The translations under genes and the position numbers were made by a program. 64,000 nt of DNA from CAZGKW01 sp964526295 (GTDB taxonomy: Bacteria > Planctomycetota > Phycisphaerae > FEN-1346): the NCBI GenBank assembly GCA_964526295.1, contig CAZGKW010000024.1, positions 1 to 64,000 of the forward strand, in the 5' to 3' direction. Below the pieces are notes generated by a model, which was not told where the DNA came from, searched no databases, and worked only from the letters and a program-made list of their open reading frames with translations. Shown one piece after another: positions 1 to 8,296 of the stretch; the stretch's first letter is position 1, and each line of letters starts with the position of its first letter.

Positions 1-47
1 CTAGCTGTGCTGTCTGACGGCCCGCCAAGCGGGTCCCGAGGCGGCGC

Positions 48-1133
48 TCACACCGTCTCCGGTTCCGGCAGGCGGCAGATTCGCTCGAAGGCCCGGCAGA
101 GGGCGTCGAGGTTCTGCAGCGGGACGTCCGGGGCGATCTCGGCCTTCAGCGTCAGGCCTCCTTCGGCCGAGCCCAGCGTCTCGACCGCCTCGCCGACGTG
201 GTCCTCACACTCCGACGGTGTCGCGAACGGGAAGAGCTGGCGGTCGAGGTCCAGGTCGATCGCCACGCGGCCCTTCGCCGCCTCCCGCAGGCCGTCCAGG
301 CCGTTCGCCCGGACCTGCGGGTTCAGGACCCGCACGCCGGTCTCGACCAGGTCTGGGATGATCTCCAGGATATGCCCGTCGGTGTGGAGGTAGACCTCGG
401 CGCCGGCGTCGCGGCAGGGCCCAAGGAGGCGAGCGTAGGACGGCTTGATCCACCGCCGCCACGCCGCCGGGCCCATCGGCAGCGACCTCTGGAGGCCCAG
501 GTCGTCGCCGAAGCTCAGGTACTCGGCCCCCAGGCCGAGATACTTCCGGATGACGGCGGCGTTGTACGCTTCGACCATCGCGATGGGCCGCTCGAGGCGT
601 GGCTCGGCGGTCGCGAGGTCCATCATGAAGTCCTCGAACCCGCGGAGATAATACAGGTACATGTACATAAACCCGTGTGGCAGGGGGTTGCCGCCGGCCA
701 GGGCCCCGCGGGCCTTCGCGGCCGCCATCTCGGCCCGCACCTCGTCCCAGTCGCGCCGGGGGCCGAACCGGTCCTGGGTCATCGGGTCGGGCGGCTCGTA
801 CGAATCGAGGGCCGACCAGTCCGCAAGGGGGTGCGAGACGGGCGCCCCGGCCATGCCGCGATGGATGTTCTTCCACTCGCAGCCCCAGCAGTCCACGAGC
901 CGCCCCTCCTCGTAGTGCCGATCGCCCCCGGCCCGGTCGAAGTCGACCGACCCCCGGCGATGGTCGGGGAAGACCCGCGGATGCGAAAGGACGACCGCCT
1001 CCAGGTCCTCGCGGTGCTCCATCCACGTCGCGGGCAGCAGGCCGACGCGGCAGCGGACCCACTCCGGCCGATCGAAATAGATCGTCTTGAGGAAGTTGAG
1101 CGTCCGGCGGTTGCGGCCTTCGTAGCCCAGCAT
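48..1133 (-). CDS. UROD-superfamily protein (uroporphyrinogen decarboxylase-like, not classical HemE)
   Basis: The predicted protein has 361 residues and the look of the uroporphyrinogen decarboxylase/cobalamin-independent methyltransferase TIM-barrel superfamily. Signs are the stretch HTDGHILEIIPDLVETGV and a C-terminal GLTLKAEI-type strand. I chose the ATG at 1133 (MLGYEGRNRR) because upstream codons in the same frame give a basic, low-complexity extension. It is the last gene of a minus-strand set (SDR, ManD-like, this gene) that looks like sugar-acid catabolism, so a role in heme synthesis is unlikely. In PVC bacteria such paralogues commonly sit in carbohydrate clusters and have no assigned reaction. 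Substrate and reaction are unknown. Family assignment is fairly sure, function is not. Confidence 0.75.
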   Translation of the reverse strand: MLGYEGRNRRTLNFLKTIYFDRPEWVRCRVGLLPATWMEHREDLEAVVLSHPRVFPDHRRGSVDFDRAGGDRHYEEGRLVDCWGCEWKNIHRGMAGAPVSHPLADWSALDSYEPPDPMTQDRFGPRRDWDEVRAEMAAAKARGALAGGNPLPHGFMYMYLYYLRGFEDFMMDLATAEPRLERPIAMVEAYNAAVIRKYLGLGAEYLSFGDDLGLQRSLPMGPAAWRRWIKPSYARLLGPCRDAGAEVYLHTDGHILEIIPDLVETGVRVLNPQVRANGLDGLREAAKGRVAIDLDLDRQLFPFATPSECEDHVGEAVETLGSAEGGLTLKAEIAPDVPLQNLDALCRAFERICRLPEPETV

Positions 1134-1218
1134 GGCGTCTCCGACCTCGCTGCCGCCGGTGCGATGCTTCGTTCTCCGGCCTGTCGTCCGCGAGTCGCCG
1201 GCCCGTCCCGGTAAGGCC

Positions 1219-2424
1219 TCAGGGCGGGTGGATCGACCCGTCCGGCAGCCGGACGGTCGTCCAGGCGACCGGCGCATCGCTCACCGGGTGCCGCGCCGCC
1301 TCCCGCTCGTCGAAGTCGATGCCGAGGCCCGGCCCGTCGGCGGGCCGGACGAACCCGTCCCGGACCTGCGGCGCGCCCGGGAAGACCGCCTCCTCGGCGT
1401 CCGAGCGGGAGGCCCATTCCTGGACGCCGAAGTTCCGGACCGCCAGCCCGAGGTGCGCGTTCGCCGCCGCGCCCACGGGCGAGAGGTCGCCCGGCCCGTG
1501 CCAGGCCGTGCGGATGCCGAACGCCTCGCAGACGGCGGCCAGCTTCAGGGCCGGCGTGATTCCGCCGACAAACGAGACGTGGACACGGAGGAAGTCGAAC
1601 AGCCGCTCGGCAGCCAGCGGCGCGACGGCCGCCGCGCTGGTGAACAGTTCGCCGATCGCCAGGGGCGTCGCGCATCGGTCGCGGACCCGACGCAGCCAGC
1701 CGGCGTCCTCCGGGGCCACGATGTCCTCCAGGAAGAACAGGCGGTACGGCTCCAGGGCCTTCGCCAGGATCAGGGCATCCGGCGGGTGGAGGCGGCTGTG
1801 GGCGTCGTGGAGCAGCTCGACCTCCTCGCCCAGCTCCGACCGCAGGAACTCGAAGAGCCTCGGCACCCGGAGGACCTTCTCCCGCGGGTCGAACCGGCGT
1901 CCGTGTGTCCAGAGGCCCGGCTCGCCCGCCCGGGGATCGCCCAGGCTGGAATACCCCCCGAGCTGGCAGCGGACGAACCGGTAGCCCCGCTCGATCAGCT
2001 CGCGGGCCCGGTCGGCGACCTCGGCGGGATCGCGGCCGTTGGCGTGACCGTAGACGGCGGCGGCCGGCCGGCACCGGCCGCCCCACAGGTCGCAGCACGG
2101 CATGCCGGCGAGCTTGCCCTTGATGTCCCACAGGGCCATGTCGATGCCGGACACCGCGTTCGAGAGGACCGGCCCGCCGCGCCAGTAGCCGCTGAACGTC
2201 GCCGCGTACCACAGGTCCTGGACCCGGCCCGGGTCCTCGCCCGTCACGAACGGTCCGAGGTGGTGCTCGATGGCGGCCACCACCGCCCGGTGGCGCCAGG
2301 AGAACGTGGCGCAGCCCAGGCCGTACAGGCCCGGCTCGTTCGTGAGGACCTTCACGACGATCAGCGGGCATCGGCCCGGCTGGGTCAGGAAGGTCCGGAC
2401 GGCGGTGATCTCGAGCGAACCCAT
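1219..2424 (-). CDS. ManD/RspA-type enolase-superfamily dehydratase (mannonate/gluconate dehydratase family)
   Basis: The 401-residue protein is a mandelate racemase/enolase-superfamily member of the ManD subgroup, which dehydrates D-mannonate or D-gluconate to 2-keto-3-deoxygluconate. The family active-site pattern is intact: D207-x-H209, E233 in FLEDIV, E259 in LAIGEL, R280, H309 in AWHGPGDLSP and E336 in NFGVQEW. Each lies about three residues before its counterpart in characterised ManD. The start at 2424 (MGSLEITAVRTFL) matches the family N-terminus. A GTG at 2478 is possible and would begin 10 bp after the SDR stop. It lies between the SDR gene and the UROD-like gene and is probably cotranscribed. 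Some RspA-like members have little activity, so the substrate is inferred. Confidence 0.85.
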   Translation of the reverse strand: MGSLEITAVRTFLTQPGRCPLIVVKVLTNEPGLYGLGCATFSWRHRAVVAAIEHHLGPFVTGEDPGRVQDLWYAATFSGYWRGGPVLSNAVSGIDMALWDIKGKLAGMPCCDLWGGRCRPAAAVYGHANGRDPAEVADRARELIERGYRFVRCQLGGYSSLGDPRAGEPGLWTHGRRFDPREKVLRVPRLFEFLRSELGEEVELLHDAHSRLHPPDALILAKALEPYRLFFLEDIVAPEDAGWLRRVRDRCATPLAIGELFTSAAAVAPLAAERLFDFLRVHVSFVGGITPALKLAAVCEAFGIRTAWHGPGDLSPVGAAANAHLGLAVRNFGVQEWASRSDAEEAVFPGAPQVRDGFVRPADGPGLGIDFDEREAARHPVSDAPVAWTTVRLPDGSIHPP

Positions 2425-2487
2425 CGGCCCCGGCACTCTTTCGACCTTTGTGGCGAGCCGCGCGATGCGGCGCGGCACGACGCCGGC

Positions 2488-3297
2488 TCAGACGAAAATC
2501 GACGGCGGCGTCAACTGGGCCGTCAGACCCCCGTCGACGTACAGGACTTGGCCCGTGATATACGCGGCGGCATCCGAGGCCAGGAAGGCGACGGCCGCAC
2601 CGATCTCCTGCGGCAGGGCCAGCCGGCCCAGCGGAATGTGGGGACCGGCCCGCTCCGCGAACGCGGCCTGCCGCTCGTCGGGCGGCACGATGCGGAGCGT
2701 GGCCCCCGGCGCCACGGCGTTGACCCGGATGCCGTGCGGCGCCAGGTCCAACGCCATGCTCCGCGTCAGGGCGTCCAGCGCCCCCTTGGACATGTCGTAG
2801 CCGGCGTGCCGCCGGTGGGCCCGCAGGCCCCCGACCGACGAGATGTTCACCACGCACCCGGGCCGGCCGGTCTCGATCAGGTGCCGGCTCGTCTCGTGGC
2901 TCAGGTAGTAGGCCATCCGCGAGTTGGCCTCGAACGTGGCGGCGAACGCCGCCTGGTCCATCTCGTGGATGGGCTCGGAGCAGACGATGGCGGCGTTGTT
3001 GACGAGCAGGTAGAGGCCCCCGAAAGCCTGGATGGCCGCATCGAGCACTCGCCGCGCCCCCGGCCGCGTGGCGACGTCCGCGGTGACCCACCGGCAGTCG
3101 GCTCCGTCGGCGCGGAGCCTCTCGACCACGGCCAGGCCCTCCGGCTCGGACCGGGCGGCCAGGACCAGCCGCATCCCCTGTCGGGCGAGCAGCTCGGCGA
3201 TGCCGACGCCGATGCCCCGGCTCGCGCCGGTCACGATGGCCGCCCGGCCCGCCAGGTCCGCGAAACGGGCCGAAATCTGTCTCGCCGCAGGTGGCAT
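2488..3297 (-). CDS. Classical short-chain dehydrogenase/reductase (SDR)
   Basis: This is a 269-residue NAD(P)-dependent oxidoreductase of the classical SDR family. The cofactor motif TGASRGIG is at residues 23-30, the NNAA motif at 100-103, and the catalytic serine lies in NISS with Y167-x3-K171 (YDMSK). The ATG at 3297 is preceded five bases away by GAGGA, which decides the start over several upstream in-frame codons. As first gene of the operon with a ManD-type dehydratase it may reduce or oxidise a keto-sugar acid (for example a fructuronate/mannonate step). That is inferred from neighbours only. Confidence 0.85.
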   Translation of the reverse strand: MPPAARQISARFADLAGRAAIVTGASRGIGVGIAELLARQGMRLVLAARSEPEGLAVVERLRADGADCRWVTADVATRPGARRVLDAAIQAFGGLYLLVNNAAIVCSEPIHEMDQAAFAATFEANSRMAYYLSHETSRHLIETGRPGCVVNISSVGGLRAHRRHAGYDMSKGALDALTRSMALDLAPHGIRVNAVAPGATLRIVPPDERQAAFAERAGPHIPLGRLALPQEIGAAVAFLASDAAAYITGQVLYVDGGLTAQLTPPSIFV

Positions 3298-3358
3298 GAA
3301 TGTCCTCGGGATCGCGACGCCGACCTGAAGGCCAAAACTCCAGGGCCCCTCGTAGCGT

Positions 3359-3387
3359 ATCCTACCGGTCGCCGACCCGGAAGTCAT
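3359..3387 (-). promoter_or_regulatory. Candidate sigma-70 promoter of the SDR/ManD/UROD operon
   Basis: On the minus strand ATGACT (3387-3382) and TAGGAT (3364-3359) are 17 bases apart, about 60 bases upstream of the SDR start. Each box matches the consensus at four positions. This is a weak call from sequence alone. Confidence 0.3.
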
Positions 3388-3424
3388 CCATCTTCCGTTC
3401 GGAGGCGTGCGCGAGACACCCCGA

Positions 3425-3447
3425 GATTGGCCGGACGTACGCCAATC
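3425..3447. promoter_or_regulatory. Perfect inverted repeat, possible operator
   Basis: GATTGGC (3425-3431) and GCCAATC (3441-3447) form an exact 7-bp inverted repeat around a 9-bp spacer. It sits about 37 bp upstream of the candidate promoter of the SDR operon and 120 bp upstream of the small plus-strand ORF. The geometry suits a dimeric regulator. No regulator gene is adjacent. Confidence 0.35.
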
Positions 3448-3567
3448 CATGGCAAAGCCGCATCCGGCCGGGCGATTCCGGCGAATAGAGGGATAACCAA
3501 GGGCGTCCAACAGACCGCAAACGAGGCATAGCCGGACGCACGAGCAAGGGGAGGAAAGGAGACGGCC

Positions 3568-3771
3568 ATGATCGCCCTCCGACACATCCTCCGACGACAC
3601 CGCTGGACCGACGCGCTGCCTCCGGCCGCCGAGGCGACCCGCCGGGCCGTCCCCATCCGGTGGGAGGGCCGCGGCAGCGAAGACGTCTACGTCGGCCACC
3701 GCCGCCGCCCGGCCGAATCGGTCGGCTGCTCGGTCCTGGTTCGCCTGTACCTGCCTTCCTTCGCCCGCTGA
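3568..3771 (+). CDS. Small hypothetical protein (67 residues)
   Basis: This is a short basic ORF with no family I recognise. The case for it is a strong Shine-Dalgarno (AGGAAAGGAGA, ending about six bases before the ATG) and its isolation in an otherwise gene-free stretch. It is Arg-rich, with no signal peptide, no membrane segment and no cysteine motif. The ORF could be chance in GC-rich DNA. No promoter is obvious upstream. Confidence 0.35.
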   Translation: MIALRHILRRHRWTDALPPAAEATRRAVPIRWEGRGSEDVYVGHRRRPAESVGCSVLVRLYLPSFAR

Positions 3772-3919
3772 TCGGTCCGCCGGAATTTCAGGGGCCGTCC
3801 TCGCCGGGCTGAACCAAGGACGCGTTAACGAGAGCGCCGCCGCGCCGCGGACCCCGTCCGCGCCCCGCCCATGCGATGCGTGAGCCGCGGCGCCGGCGGT
3901 CACCCGCCGCCGCGCCGTC

Positions 3920-4375
3920 CTACGGGGAGAGATCGCGGAACAGCTCCTCGTGCTTCGCGAGGTTCCGATCGCCGAAGTAGACGTGCTGCCACGCCCGCCG
4001 GGCCTCGGGGGCGACGAGGACGCTCCGGGCGGAGAACCCGTCGAACAGGACGCCGTCGAAGTCGGCCCGGCCGCGGAAGAGCGCCGTCACGCCCTGCGGC
4101 ACCTTGCCGTGGGCCCAGAGCTGGAGCGGGTCGCTGGCGTTCGCCTACGGAGCGGGCAGGCGGAAGCGAGAGCTGATGCTCCAGTTTCCCCGGTCGTCGT
4201 GGGGCGGAACGGGGTCGCTGGCCATCCCGATAGCCGTCCCGGGGGACCCCTGAGCGGGAGGTCCCACCCCGGCGGGCATCCTTTTTTCGGGCCGGTTTCG
4301 CCGGGCGTCCCGCAGACAGGCGAATCTTGCGTAACGAGGCTGCTTCTGCCGGCAAGTCGTAAGTCCTTTTCTCAC
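3920..4375 (-). pseudogene. Interrupted reading frame with an in-frame amber stop; remnant of an unknown protein
   Basis: One minus-strand frame stays open on both sides of a TAG at 4147-4145. Upstream it ends with ...HDDRGNWSISSRFRLPAP. Downstream it resumes as ANASDPLQLWAHGK and continues VTALFRGRADFDGVLFDGF to a stop at 3920. The downstream half has a balanced, protein-like composition, unlike the Arg/Pro/Gly-rich shadow frames around it. The simplest reading is the C-terminal remnant of a gene broken by a nonsense mutation and truncated at the 5' end. I do not recognise the family. It lies upstream of, and opposite to, the pseudopilin gene. The 5' boundary is arbitrary. A GTG at 4102 could start a 60-residue product. 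Confidence 0.35.
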
Positions 4376-4427
4376 AGCATGTTGCGTTTTCTGCCGGGCG
4401 GCGCCCGCACTTCCCAGATTGCCTATT

Positions 4428-4455
4428 TTGCCTAAACTCTTTCCGCCGATATAGT
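4428..4455 (+). promoter_or_regulatory. Candidate promoter of the pseudopilin gene
   Basis: TTGCCT (4428-4433) and TATAGT (4450-4455) are 16 bases apart, giving a leader of about 80 bases before the GTG at 4544. The -10 box lies inside a CCGCCG/CGGCGG inverted repeat (4443-4448 and 4462-4467). Apart from this promoter the stretch 4376-4543 shows nothing else. Confidence 0.4.
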
Positions 4456-4543
4456 TCTGTACGGCGGCACACGAGATCTCCGCGCATCCGGGGCCTGATC
4501 AAGGGGGCACTGCCTCGGCGGCCGGACAGGGAGGACCCCAACT

Positions 4544-5023
4544 GTGTTCCGCACGAAGCCAGGCTTCACGCTCGTCGAGATTCTGATCGTCGTCGTCATC
4601 CTCGGCATCATCGCCGGGATCATCGTCCCGTCGTTCTCGGACGTCACGACCGTCAGCCGCGAGTCCAACCTCAAAGAGAACCTGTCGAAGATCCGGGCCC
4701 AGATCCAGGTCTACCGGGCCCAGCACGGCGACTGGCCCGACGGGGCCAGCTTCACCGACCAGATGCTCAAGTACACGAACTTCCAGGGCCAGGTCGCCGA
4801 CCAGCGGAGTGCCGAGTTCCACTACGGCCCGTACCTCGAGCAGATGCCCGTCAATCCCGTCAGCGGGGACAACGCGGTCCGCAGCAGCAACGACCCGGCC
4901 CAATACTACCCGCCGGGCGATGCCGACGGGGGCTGGTGGTACAACGAGACCACCGGCCGGTTCTACGCCGACCTGACCGGCATCCACACGGACACCCACG
5001 GGGGGGCGTACAACCGCTACTGA
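4544..5023 (+). CDS. Type II secretion-type pseudopilin (GspG-like), orphan
   Basis: The 159-residue protein opens with a prepilin peptidase signal: a short basic leader, then G|FTLVEILIVVVILGI, with Glu at mature position 5 and a roughly 20-residue hydrophobic helix. It is then expected to be cleaved, N-methylated and assembled into an inner-membrane pseudopilus. The C-terminal half is rich in Tyr, Gly and Asp (GGWWYNETTGRFYADLTG), the usual end of GspG-like planctomycete pseudopilins. The start is a GTG with GGGAGGA 8 bases upstream. No other secretion gene is nearby, so it probably works with machinery encoded elsewhere. A strong terminator follows. Confidence 0.85.
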   Translation: MFRTKPGFTLVEILIVVVILGIIAGIIVPSFSDVTTVSRESNLKENLSKIRAQIQVYRAQHGDWPDGASFTDQMLKYTNFQGQVADQRSAEFHYGPYLEQMPVNPVSGDNAVRSSNDPAQYYPPGDADGGWWYNETTGRFYADLTGIHTDTHGGAYNRY

Positions 5024-5051
5024 TACGCCGGGCGTGAACGCGGTATTCCCA

Positions 5052-5079
5052 GGGGCGGCGCGAGGGGGCCGCCCCTTTT
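5052..5079 (+). terminator. Rho-independent terminator after the pseudopilin gene
   Basis: A perfect 8-bp stem GGGGCGGC (5052-5059) / GCCGCCCC (5068-5075) encloses an 8-base loop and is followed by TTTT. It lies 28 bases after the stop codon. Confidence 0.85.
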
Positions 5080-5164
5080 CGTTTCTGGCGATCGGACGCG
5101 GGGCGCCCGTCCTCCGTCGCCGGCCCCGGGGCCTCCCGGCGACACGAGAAGGCGGGGTTTTCTA

Positions 5165-5194
5165 TTGACGTTCGCGGCCCTTCAGGGGTAGCGT
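5165..5194 (+). promoter_or_regulatory. Candidate promoter of the outer-membrane barrel gene
   Basis: TTGACG (5165-5170) is followed after 18 bases by TAGCGT (5189-5194), about 48 bases before the ATG at 5243. The -35 box is good and the -10 box weak. Confidence 0.4.
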
Positions 5195-5242
5195 ACGGGG
5201 GCCGGCACGGGGTCCGCAGAGCGGCCGGGGCAGGGGGGCGTC

Positions 5243-6667
5243 ATGGCGACGGTGGGTCGGATCGGGCTGACGGCGGCCGTCGTGATGGCGGCCGCGAGTG
5301 TGGCGGGCGGGGCCGCTGCGCCCCCTCCACCCCCGCGGCCCGAGCAGGTCTTCCAGCGGTCGTTCTTCTTCGAGGAGCAGGTCCGCGAGCGGCTCGAAGA
5401 GGACGTCCCCGCCGAGCAGGAGGCCCTCGTCCAGTGGGGCGGGGCCTACTTCCCCCAGTACACCTTCTTCAACGACTTCGAGCAGAAGGGCGCCCACGTC
5501 ACCGTCCAGGACCTCCGCCTGTGGACGCAGATACAGATCGACGAGGCCCATCGCATCTACGCCCGCATGCTGCTGCGGTACACCGACTGGGCGGCGGGCG
5601 ACGCCCGGGGGTTCCGCCAGCACGATCTCGAGGGCCCGAACCTGGAGGTGGGCTACTACGAGCTGGACGTCTCGGGGGCGGCCCGAAAGCTCGGTGCGTC
5701 GCCGTGGCCCGGGCGGGTGCTGGTTCGCGGCGGTCGGCAGTTCTATCAGCCCGGCCGGGCGATCGCCTTGGCCGAGTATCTCGACACGGGGGCCCTCGAG
5801 GTCATCACCAAGGACCTCCGGATCCACGCGTTCGGCGGCCGGTGGATCGAGAGCAAGGACAACATCGACCGGAGCATCCCCGGCTTCACGCGGAGCCGGC
5901 GGAACTTCTACGGCCTGGAGGCGGCCGCCCGGTCCATCCCCAACCACCAGCCCTACGTCTTTGTCGTGTGGCAGCGGGACTGGTCGGAGGAGAAGCCGGA
6001 GGACCCGCTCCAGGACTACGAGTACACGTCGCAGTACTACGGGGCCGGGTGCCGGGGCGAGCTGGCCCCCCGGACCCAGTACGCCTTCGAGGGCATCTTC
6101 GAGGCGGGCCGAAGCTCGGCCGATGGCGTGGCGGACGGGACCGAGCGGATCCATGCCTACGCCTTCAACGCCGAGGTCGAGCATTTCGCCGACCTGCCGA
6201 TGGAGCCGCAGACGAGCCTCGAATACGGGCTCGCCAGCGGCGACTCGGACCGCATCCGGGCCACCACGGCCGCCCAGGGCAACCAACCCGGGACCCGCGA
6301 CGAGGCGTTCCAGGCGTTCGGGTTCGTCAACAGCGGTCTGTCGCTGGGGGCCCGGTTCACCAACCTCCAGTTCGTCCGCCTCGGGGGACGGATCACGCCC
6401 TACGAGGACCGGACGGCCGCCGGCCGGCTCGACCTCGGGTTCAATGCATTCTACGTCTGGAAGCATCGCCGCGAGGGGCCGATCAGCGACACGCTGGCCG
6501 TCGACGACTCGCGGGAGATCGGCCACGAGGTCGACGTGTTCGCCGAGTGGCAGGTGCTCTCGGACGTGGCGGTGTCCCTGCACTACGGCCGCTTCTGGCC
6601 CGGCGGCTCCTACGAGGACGACAAGCCGCGCGACTTCTTCTTCGGGGCCCTGACGGTCAGTTTCTGA
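5243..6667 (+). CDS. Alginate-export-like outer-membrane beta-barrel protein
   Basis: The 474-residue protein has a Sec signal peptide (hydrophobic to about residue 26, AAA before a Pro-rich spacer) and then alternating aromatic/polar strands ending in Phe (ALTVSF), typical of outer-membrane barrels. The blocks GRVLVRGGRQFYQPGRAIA and TKDLRIHAFGGRW resemble the alginate_exp (AlgE-like) family often found as a porin in PVC and Bacteroidota genomes. It would sit in the outer membrane. The substrate is unknown, and no alginate synthesis genes are in the window. It lies upstream of the RND pump but has its own promoter region, so a TolC-like partnership cannot be assumed. Family call is moderate. 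Confidence 0.7.
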   Translation: MATVGRIGLTAAVVMAAASVAGGAAAPPPPPRPEQVFQRSFFFEEQVRERLEEDVPAEQEALVQWGGAYFPQYTFFNDFEQKGAHVTVQDLRLWTQIQIDEAHRIYARMLLRYTDWAAGDARGFRQHDLEGPNLEVGYYELDVSGAARKLGASPWPGRVLVRGGRQFYQPGRAIALAEYLDTGALEVITKDLRIHAFGGRWIESKDNIDRSIPGFTRSRRNFYGLEAAARSIPNHQPYVFVVWQRDWSEEKPEDPLQDYEYTSQYYGAGCRGELAPRTQYAFEGIFEAGRSSADGVADGTERIHAYAFNAEVEHFADLPMEPQTSLEYGLASGDSDRIRATTAAQGNQPGTRDEAFQAFGFVNSGLSLGARFTNLQFVRLGGRITPYEDRTAAGRLDLGFNAFYVWKHRREGPISDTLAVDDSREIGHEVDVFAEWQVLSDVAVSLHYGRFWPGGSYEDDKPRDFFFGALTVSF

Positions 6668-6754
6668 GGGGCTGACCCCGCCGGCCGCCCTTTTTCCGCC
6701 GACCCGCCGAAGGGTCCGCTCCGGCTCACGGAAGGCCCCGTTACAGGCCGATAG

Positions 6755-6784
6755 TTGACATGGGGGAAGCGTGGCGCATAAGAT
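6755..6784 (+). promoter_or_regulatory. Strong sigma-70 promoter of the RND efflux operon
   Basis: A consensus -35 TTGACA (6755-6760) is followed by an 18-base spacer and TAAGAT (6779-6784). The predicted start of transcription is near 6791, immediately before the repeated TTGTTAAC element. Confidence 0.7.
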
Positions 6785-6794
6785 ACCCGAGCGA

Positions 6795-6812
6795 TTGTTA
6801 ACGCTTGTTAAC
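6795..6812. repeat. Tandem TTGTTAAC operator-like repeat
   Basis: The octamer TTGTTAAC occurs twice (6795-6802 and 6805-6812) with a 10-bp period, placing both copies on the same face of the helix. Each contains the self-complementary GTTAAC. The position just after the predicted transcription start of the efflux operon suggests a repressor site. No repressor gene is adjacent. Confidence 0.45.
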
Positions 6813-6856
6813 AGTCCTCACGGGGGAACGATCCGCTGAAGCGAGGCGCGGGGGCC

Positions 6857-8272
6857 ATGCCGAACGCCCGACTACCGAGGACCCTATTGGCCGCCTGCCT
6901 GGTCGCGTCCGCCGCCACGGCCGTCCGGGCCCAGTTCGGGCCGGCACCCGTCTATCTGGAGCCGGCGCGCCGCCAGGTGGTCCGCCGCAACGTCCAGCTC
7001 GTGGGCAAGGCCGACCCGCGGCGCCGCAGCACGCTGGGGGCCGAGACGGCCGGCCGCGTCGTGCGAATGGCCGTCGAGGAAGGCGATTACGTGACGGCCG
7101 GCGGCGTGGTGTGCGAGCTGCGGAAGCGGCCCGTCGAGATCCAGCTCGAGCGGGCCAAGGCCCAGCTCGCCGCCGCCCAGGCCGAGCTGGCCAAGTTCGA
7201 GAAAGGCTATCGCACCGAGGAGGTCCGCCAGGCCGAGGCCCGCCTCAAGTCCGCCCAAGCCAGTCTCCGCCGATGGGAGTTGGAGTACGAGCGGACGAAG
7301 CGGCTCCTGTCGGAGGGGGCCAGCACGCCCGCCGAAATGGAGTCCGCCGAAGCCGCCTACGAGCAGGCCCGCGAGTCGGTCACCGAGGCCGAGGCCAGCC
7401 TGGAGCTGCTCCGGACCGGTTTCCGCACCGAAGACATCGATCGGGCCCGGTCGCAGGTCGCCGCCCAGAGCGCGGCCGTCGACGAGCTGGCCGACACCCT
7501 CGAGCGGATGACCATCCGCATGCCGTTCAACGGCTTCGTCGTCCGCAAGCACTGCGACGACGGCCAGTGGTTGAACCCCGGCAGCCCCGTGGTCGACGTG
7601 GTCGACCTCGACGTCGTCCGCGTCCGGGTCGACGTGCCGGAGCGGTACGCGACGGGCGTCCGCACGGGCTACAAGGCCCCGGTGGTCTTCGAGAACATCG
7701 GCAACGGGGAGTTCGAGGGGACCGTCTCGCAGGTGGTGCCGCTCTCGGCCGAGTCGACCCACACGCTGACGGTGCGGGTGGACGTGACGAACCGGATCGA
7801 GGACGGCCGGGCCCCGATCCCGGCGGGCCTGTATGCCCGCGTCTGGCTGCCGGTCGGCGAGGCCCACGAGGCCCTGCTCGTGCCGAAGGACGCGGTCATC
7901 CGCCAGGAGGGCCGGGACCGGGTCTACACGGTCTCCGACAAGCCGCCCCCCGGCGCGAAAGAAGAGAAAGAAGACGACGGGGAGGCCGATCAGACGGGGC
8001 CCGCCCCGCCCGCCAGGACCGCCGTCGGCGACAAGCCCGTCAAGTACGCCGTCGCCATTCCCATCAAGATCATCGGCGGGTACGGCGCGTTCATGGAGGT
8101 CGAGAGCGAGCAGCTCAAGCCCGGCACGCCGCTCGTCACGCGGGGGACCTACCTCCTCTCGCCGGGGACGGCTGTCGTGGAGCGGCCCAAGGAGCAGCCC
8201 GGCGGGCCGGCGGCACAGCAAGGGGGGGACGGCAGGGCGGCCGCCTCGTCCGAGGCCGCCACGCTCCGATAG
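6857..8272 (+). CDS. RND efflux periplasmic adaptor (membrane fusion protein, HlyD/AcrA type)
   Basis: The 471-residue protein has a signal peptide (residues 1 to about 26, ending AVRA), a split biotinyl-lipoyl domain (GRVVRMAVEEGDYVTAGG and MPFNGFVVRKHCDDGQW) around a long Glu/Ala-rich coiled-coil hairpin (about 95-225), then beta-barrel and membrane-proximal domains. It bridges the inner-membrane pump encoded 24 bp downstream to an outer-membrane channel. No TolC homologue is in the window. A charged low-complexity loop (about 375-400) interrupts the membrane-proximal domain. Transcription probably starts at the 6755 promoter under control of the TTGTTAAC repeat. Confidence 0.9.
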   Translation: MPNARLPRTLLAACLVASAATAVRAQFGPAPVYLEPARRQVVRRNVQLVGKADPRRRSTLGAETAGRVVRMAVEEGDYVTAGGVVCELRKRPVEIQLERAKAQLAAAQAELAKFEKGYRTEEVRQAEARLKSAQASLRRWELEYERTKRLLSEGASTPAEMESAEAAYEQARESVTEAEASLELLRTGFRTEDIDRARSQVAAQSAAVDELADTLERMTIRMPFNGFVVRKHCDDGQWLNPGSPVVDVVDLDVVRVRVDVPERYATGVRTGYKAPVVFENIGNGEFEGTVSQVVPLSAESTHTLTVRVDVTNRIEDGRAPIPAGLYARVWLPVGEAHEALLVPKDAVIRQEGRDRVYTVSDKPPPGAKEEKEDDGEADQTGPAPPARTAVGDKPVKYAVAIPIKIIGGYGAFMEVESEQLKPGTPLVTRGTYLLSPGTAVVERPKEQPGGPAAQQGGDGRAAASSEAATLR

Positions 8273-8296
8273 CCCCCAGTCGCCGGGAGACCGCCC

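Noticed and set aside
779..3091. A 770-codon minus-strand open frame across the SDR and ManD-like genes
   Set aside because: Its translation is Arg/Gly/Pro/Ala-rich with no family motif, and it is a shadow frame of two well-supported genes in GC-rich DNA.
6668..6700. T-run after the outer-membrane barrel gene as a terminator
   Set aside because: TTTTT is present but only a 4-bp GGGG/CCCC stem precedes it, separated from the T-run by an unpaired GC stretch.
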